Shown: positions 61,267 to 64,000 of the stretch, one piece after another
How positions within the stretch are numbered: position 1 is the first letter of the stretch
Layout: every line of letters begins with the position of its first letter
DNA from: Gemmiger sp. An87
Lineage (GTDB): Bacteria; Bacillota; Clostridia; Oscillospirales; Ruminococcaceae
Direction: 5' to 3'
Assembly: GCF_002159185.1 (NCBI RefSeq)
Contig: NZ_NFHD01000011.1
Span: forward strand, 42,610-106,609
Length of the DNA: 64,000 nt
Notes under the pieces: generated by a model
What the model was told of the DNA's origin: nothing
Seen by the model: only the letters and a program-made list of their open reading frames with translations
Database searches by the model: none
Translations under genes and position numbers: made by a program

Positions 61267-62499
61267 TTGAAAATCGGCCTACGTATACCGAAAGTTCATG
61301 ATATGACAACTGATACAGTTGATGTTATATCCACCTCTGCTGTCACAGCGGATGCGTCACCGGTAGTCTTGAGCCAGACGGAAATGATCCGGTTCAAGTT
61401 CTGTCCAACACTGGTAGATAATGAAAAAGAACCCCATAAATCTGTTTCTGGAAAATTTCTATATGAAAAAAAGCGAAAAAACGACGCCGCTTTCCCCAGC
61501 GATGACAACGGGGCAATAGTTAAGATTTCTCGTGGCTCAGTCAAAGTTGGAGATTGGATAGAACTTAATCTAAGCACAAGTGAAACATATGAGCTTTACC
61601 AGGGGTTGAAACGGTTGTATGCGCTGTATGAAGATATGGGCGAAATCCCATATGGTTTAGCTACCTACACCAGAGTGGATAGCAGCTTTCGCCAATTCCT
61701 TTCAATCATCCAGAACGATCCTTCTGCGGCTCGGATGATTGGCAATGAAGAAAACTATGATCTTGTAAAAACACTGCTCCGTCTTATTACTCAGACAAGT
61801 TCTTTGGAATCGTTGAAAAGAAGCCTGACAGAGCTGCAAGATGAAAATCTACAGCACCTAACAACTTCTTTGAACATCGAAAAACTTCAAAGAGTTGCAA
61901 AGCTCATGGAAGACAATCTCGAAAATGATAGTGAGGAGTTTTGGCAGACCACTGTTTTCAAAGAGAATCAATGGGTATTGGCTCAAATCTTTGCTTGTCC
62001 TTGTACGATATTTGCAGATAAAGCGTATGTCGGCGGCAAAGGGATTAACAACAGCGGTGGAAATCTATGCGACTTCATTTATCAGAACAGTCTGTCTCAG
62101 AATGTGGCGTTGATCGAGATTAAAACGCCATGTACCGAACTTATCGGAAACCAGTATAGAGGTACATACAGCTTTAGCTATGAATTGAGTGGAGCCGTAA
62201 ATCAAGTTCTAAATTACAGAGATAAGCTTACAAAGGACTATTATTCTCTGTGTCACCAGGGATCGGAGTCTTTTGAAGTCTTGTCCCCCAAGTGTGTTGT
62301 AATTATCGGAAAAATGGCTTCGCTAACCCCAGGGCAAGTTGCGGCATTTGAAAATTTCCGTAATAGTTTAAACAATGTGCTGATACTAACTTTCGATGAA
62401 CTTTATCAACGCATTGTGGATTTGATTTCAGTCCTTTCAAAGTCCCCATCCCAAAATACCTTTGAACCAGACGAAAGCATCGAAGATTGGCCTTTCTAA
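61267..62499 (+). CDS. Shedu-like (DUF4263) nuclease-domain protein
   Basis: A 410-residue protein. The C-terminal 180 residues match the SduA/DUF4263 nuclease: WVLAQIFACPCTIFADKAYVGGKGIN, then GGNLCDFIY (Asp269) and ALIEIKTPCTELIG (Glu284, Lys286), a PD-(D/E)xK site, and AVNQVLNYRDKL. The N-terminal part (to about 220) is beta-rich then helical and not recognised. TTG 61267 is preferred because AAAGGTGG lies 6 bp upstream; GTG 61249 sits on that site. It follows the methylase after 37 bp. SduA alone is an antiphage system; here it seems to be the fourth gene of a restriction operon. Confidence 0.85.
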   Translation: MKIGLRIPKVHDMTTDTVDVISTSAVTADASPVVLSQTEMIRFKFCPTLVDNEKEPHKSVSGKFLYEKKRKNDAAFPSDDNGAIVKISRGSVKVGDWIELNLSTSETYELYQGLKRLYALYEDMGEIPYGLATYTRVDSSFRQFLSIIQNDPSAARMIGNEENYDLVKTLLRLITQTSSLESLKRSLTELQDENLQHLTTSLNIEKLQRVAKLMEDNLENDSEEFWQTTVFKENQWVLAQIFACPCTIFADKAYVGGKGINNSGGNLCDFIYQNSLSQNVALIEIKTPCTELIGNQYRGTYSFSYELSGAVNQVLNYRDKLTKDYYSLCHQGSESFEVLSPKCVVIIGKMASLTPGQVAAFENFRNSLNNVLILTFDELYQRIVDLISVLSKSPSQNTFEPDESIEDWPF

Positions 62500-62676
62500 G
62501 AATAGTATTGTTAAAAATAACAGCTACTGTCGGTGTTTTCTTGAAATATGTCAGACAGCGACTGGCGAATCATACCATTTCATAAAGAAATTCGCTGCCG
62601 TTTTCATTCCAATGCAAGATGAACGATAGGAGTTCTTCCTGTTCATATCCTTCAGTTAGAACATGATCTCTTTTGA
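62500..62676. other. Short spacer after the Shedu-like gene
   Basis: About 180 bp without a gene or clear signal other than the terminator that follows. Confidence 0.4.
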
Positions 62677-62713
62677 AAATACTCGTTGCACTTTCTTGGG
62701 CAACGGGTATTTT
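62677..62713. terminator. Bidirectional terminator
   Basis: AAATACTCGTTGC and GCAACGGGTATTT form a 13-base stem with one G-T pair. It is placed between converging genes (Shedu-like and XRE). Confidence 0.8.
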
Positions 62714-63562
62714 TCATCTGCGCTTTTTCTTTTTCGTCCCACGGTGTGTCTGTGGCCGAGCCTTCCCCCTCATATTATTGGGATTTTTTAGCAGCTTGGA
62801 CAGGCTCAGTATCCGCATAAACGCCGAAAAATCCTCTGACGCAATCTTGTCAAAGGGAATCTGCATCTGGTCACAAAACTCGTGGATTATCCGTTCCTCG
62901 TTACTGCCCAGCTGCATGGCACGGTCAAATTTTTCCTTGACCTCTGTGAAGGTCGGCTGTGGATCGGCGGTGGTGCGGTCGGTGACATGGGCCTGACGAA
63001 TATCCTGAACGATGCTGTCCAGATCGTCATGGATCGTGTGGCTGAAAAAATCGCTCTCCTGCACCTGCCCAAGCTCCAACGTGCGGACATAAAGGTCATT
63101 CTCTCCCGGCGCATGGCTGCGGATCACTTCCTGCCGGGTGGCCTCCAGCACCAGATTCATCTGGGCAATCCGCATATCGGCAATCCGGTCAACGAAAATC
63201 TCAATATCCGTCATCAGCCGCTGGAAGTTTTCGTGTGTGGCAATCTCACACAGCAGCCGGTTGTTGATTTTTCCGCTGCTCAATAATGTAACCATATCAT
63301 CACTCAAATGCAGGGCCTGAAGCTCTGTGTTTGGGTGATTTTTATTTTCCGACAACCCCATCAGGTAATCGGTGGACACCCCATAAAACTCCGCCAGCGT
63401 AGCGATGGCAAAGGGGCTGATGTCCTTATAATCGTCGCTTTCATATTTGCTGAGAGCAGATTTGGAAAGCCCGGTCTGCTCGGCCAGTTGCTCCAGCGTC
63501 AGGTGCTTGTCCACCACCCGCAAGTCTTTTAACCGTTCCGGGATAGACAGTTTTGTGTGCAT
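62714..63562 (-). CDS. XRE family regulator with helical sensor domain
   Basis: A 282-residue protein: N-terminal XRE HTH (LTLEQLAEQTGLSKSALSKYESDD, residues about 21-44; LAEFYGVSTDYLMGLSENKNH). An unrecognised helical domain of about 200 residues and a basic tail (RGTKKKKRR) follow. The RBS is GAGAGGGGTG. Similar long XRE proteins sit near recombinase genes of Clostridia transposons. Confidence 0.82.
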   Translation of the reverse strand: MHTKLSIPERLKDLRVVDKHLTLEQLAEQTGLSKSALSKYESDDYKDISPFAIATLAEFYGVSTDYLMGLSENKNHPNTELQALHLSDDMVTLLSSGKINNRLLCEIATHENFQRLMTDIEIFVDRIADMRIAQMNLVLEATRQEVIRSHAPGENDLYVRTLELGQVQESDFFSHTIHDDLDSIVQDIRQAHVTDRTTADPQPTFTEVKEKFDRAMQLGSNEERIIHEFCDQMQIPFDKIASEDFSAFMRILSLSKLLKNPNNMRGKARPQTHRGTKKKKRR

Positions 63563-63969
63563 CTAAACACCCCTCTCATCAGGAAAATCCTGCCGTTTAT
63601 GACCATTATACCATGATTCCATAAGCGTGGAAATATGCTGCTTTCAAGCCATTTTCCATCGTTTTGGACATACGGGAGGGGGCCTGCTTTTTCGGTAAAA
63701 TGAGTTTTGTCAGGAGACACAGAACCTTGAAAATTGAATGACCGGTCTGCGTGGGATATGCTCCCTGGGGATGTAGCGCCAAGACTTCCGGCATCTAACC
63801 GGAACGAGCGTACCAACGGGAGCGATACGCTGCTGTGAGATTCGGCAGAGGAACGACACCAGAATAGCCCGGCAACTAACACAAATAAACATCATTCTTT
63901 TTAGTCCAATGGTATTAAGTCAAGAGGGGGTGACGCAAAAAAATTGAACAAAAAGGAGCAAGAAGTGGA
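63563..63969. other. Leader-like interval at the right edge
   Basis: No gene. It contains TTGAAAATTGAATGACC near 63726, and a short frame MNKKEQEVECR (TTG at 63943) with AAAGGAGC beyond it. Confidence 0.4.
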
Positions 63970-64000
63970 ATGCAGGTAGCAAAAAGGCAACACCAACCTA
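63970..64000 (+). CDS. Start of a gene running off the window
   Basis: ATG 63970 (MQVAKRQHQP) follows AAAGGAGCAAGAAGTGGA. Only ten codons are visible. The basic start resembles that of large serine recombinases from Clostridia transposons, which would fit the upstream XRE gene, but this is a guess. Confidence 0.3.
   Translation, partial: MQVAKRQHQP

Noticed and set aside
1..64000. CRISPR arrays
   Set aside because: I found no regularly spaced direct repeats with unique spacers and no cas genes.

Overview
The window looks like part of a gut-type Bacillota (Clostridia; Lachnospiraceae or Oscillospiraceae-like) chromosome. It consists almost wholly of accessory DNA: integrative elements stacked side by side. 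Strong AGGAGG ribosome sites, ATGA gene overlaps, Tn916/CTn-style gene families (PcfB, PrgI, TraE, DUF4315, DUF4366, DUF6017, TnpV, DUF6809) and several integrase/excisionase cassettes support this. I see no rRNA and no complete tRNA. Taxonomy is inferred from gene families only.

Element A (1 to about 14227) carries the 3' end of a type 1 BREX locus (pglZ, brxL), then a DUF6414 protein, a ClpB-like AAA+ ATPase and a MmcQ/YjbR protein in one run. A DUF3791-DUF3990-DUF3791 toxin-antitoxin-like trio, an ImmA/ImmR-type protease and repressor pair, an ArpU-like regulator, a MazF-like toxin, two excisionase-like proteins (one with three HTH repeats) and an integrase follow. Element B (about 14227-45044) has its own integrase and excisionase at the left end, a sigma/HTH pair, an ABC transporter with an XRE-AbrB regulator, MobC and relaxase, and a long GC-rich minus-strand conjugation module. 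AT-rich cargo islands interrupt it: an ABC-three-component (ABC-3C) defence operon, a solitary Ntn-hydrolase, and a dGTPase with an extra N-terminal domain. Element C (45044 onward) has a Rep protein, ParA/ParB, DUF5688-DUF3846, PcfB and a virD4 gene split by a group II intron. A TnpV/DUF6809 fragment and a four-gene restriction module (small HTH, type IIG enzyme, companion methylase, Shedu-like nuclease) come next.

The boundaries are unusually readable. At 14227 and 45044 there is a 45-nt 3' half of a tRNA-Arg(CCU), starting inside the anticodon loop, with the shared core CTCCTAAGC. Each half is flanked by similarly spaced copies of a TGCTAA motif. The two elements therefore share one integration specificity and sit as a tandem array. 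Both conjugation modules are damaged: in B a deletion fuses the start of virD4 to the end of trbL; in C virD4 carries an intron and has lost its C-terminus. They probably persist as mobilisable defence-carrying islands.

The best candidates for under-described biology are the Eco57I-like/Shedu operon, the DUF6414-AAA-MmcQ operon, the ABC-3C operon with a fourth small gene, the dGTPase fusion, the solitary Ntn-hydrolase with a predicted Ser2 nucleophile, and a cytosine methylase whose recognition domain lies in a different reading frame.
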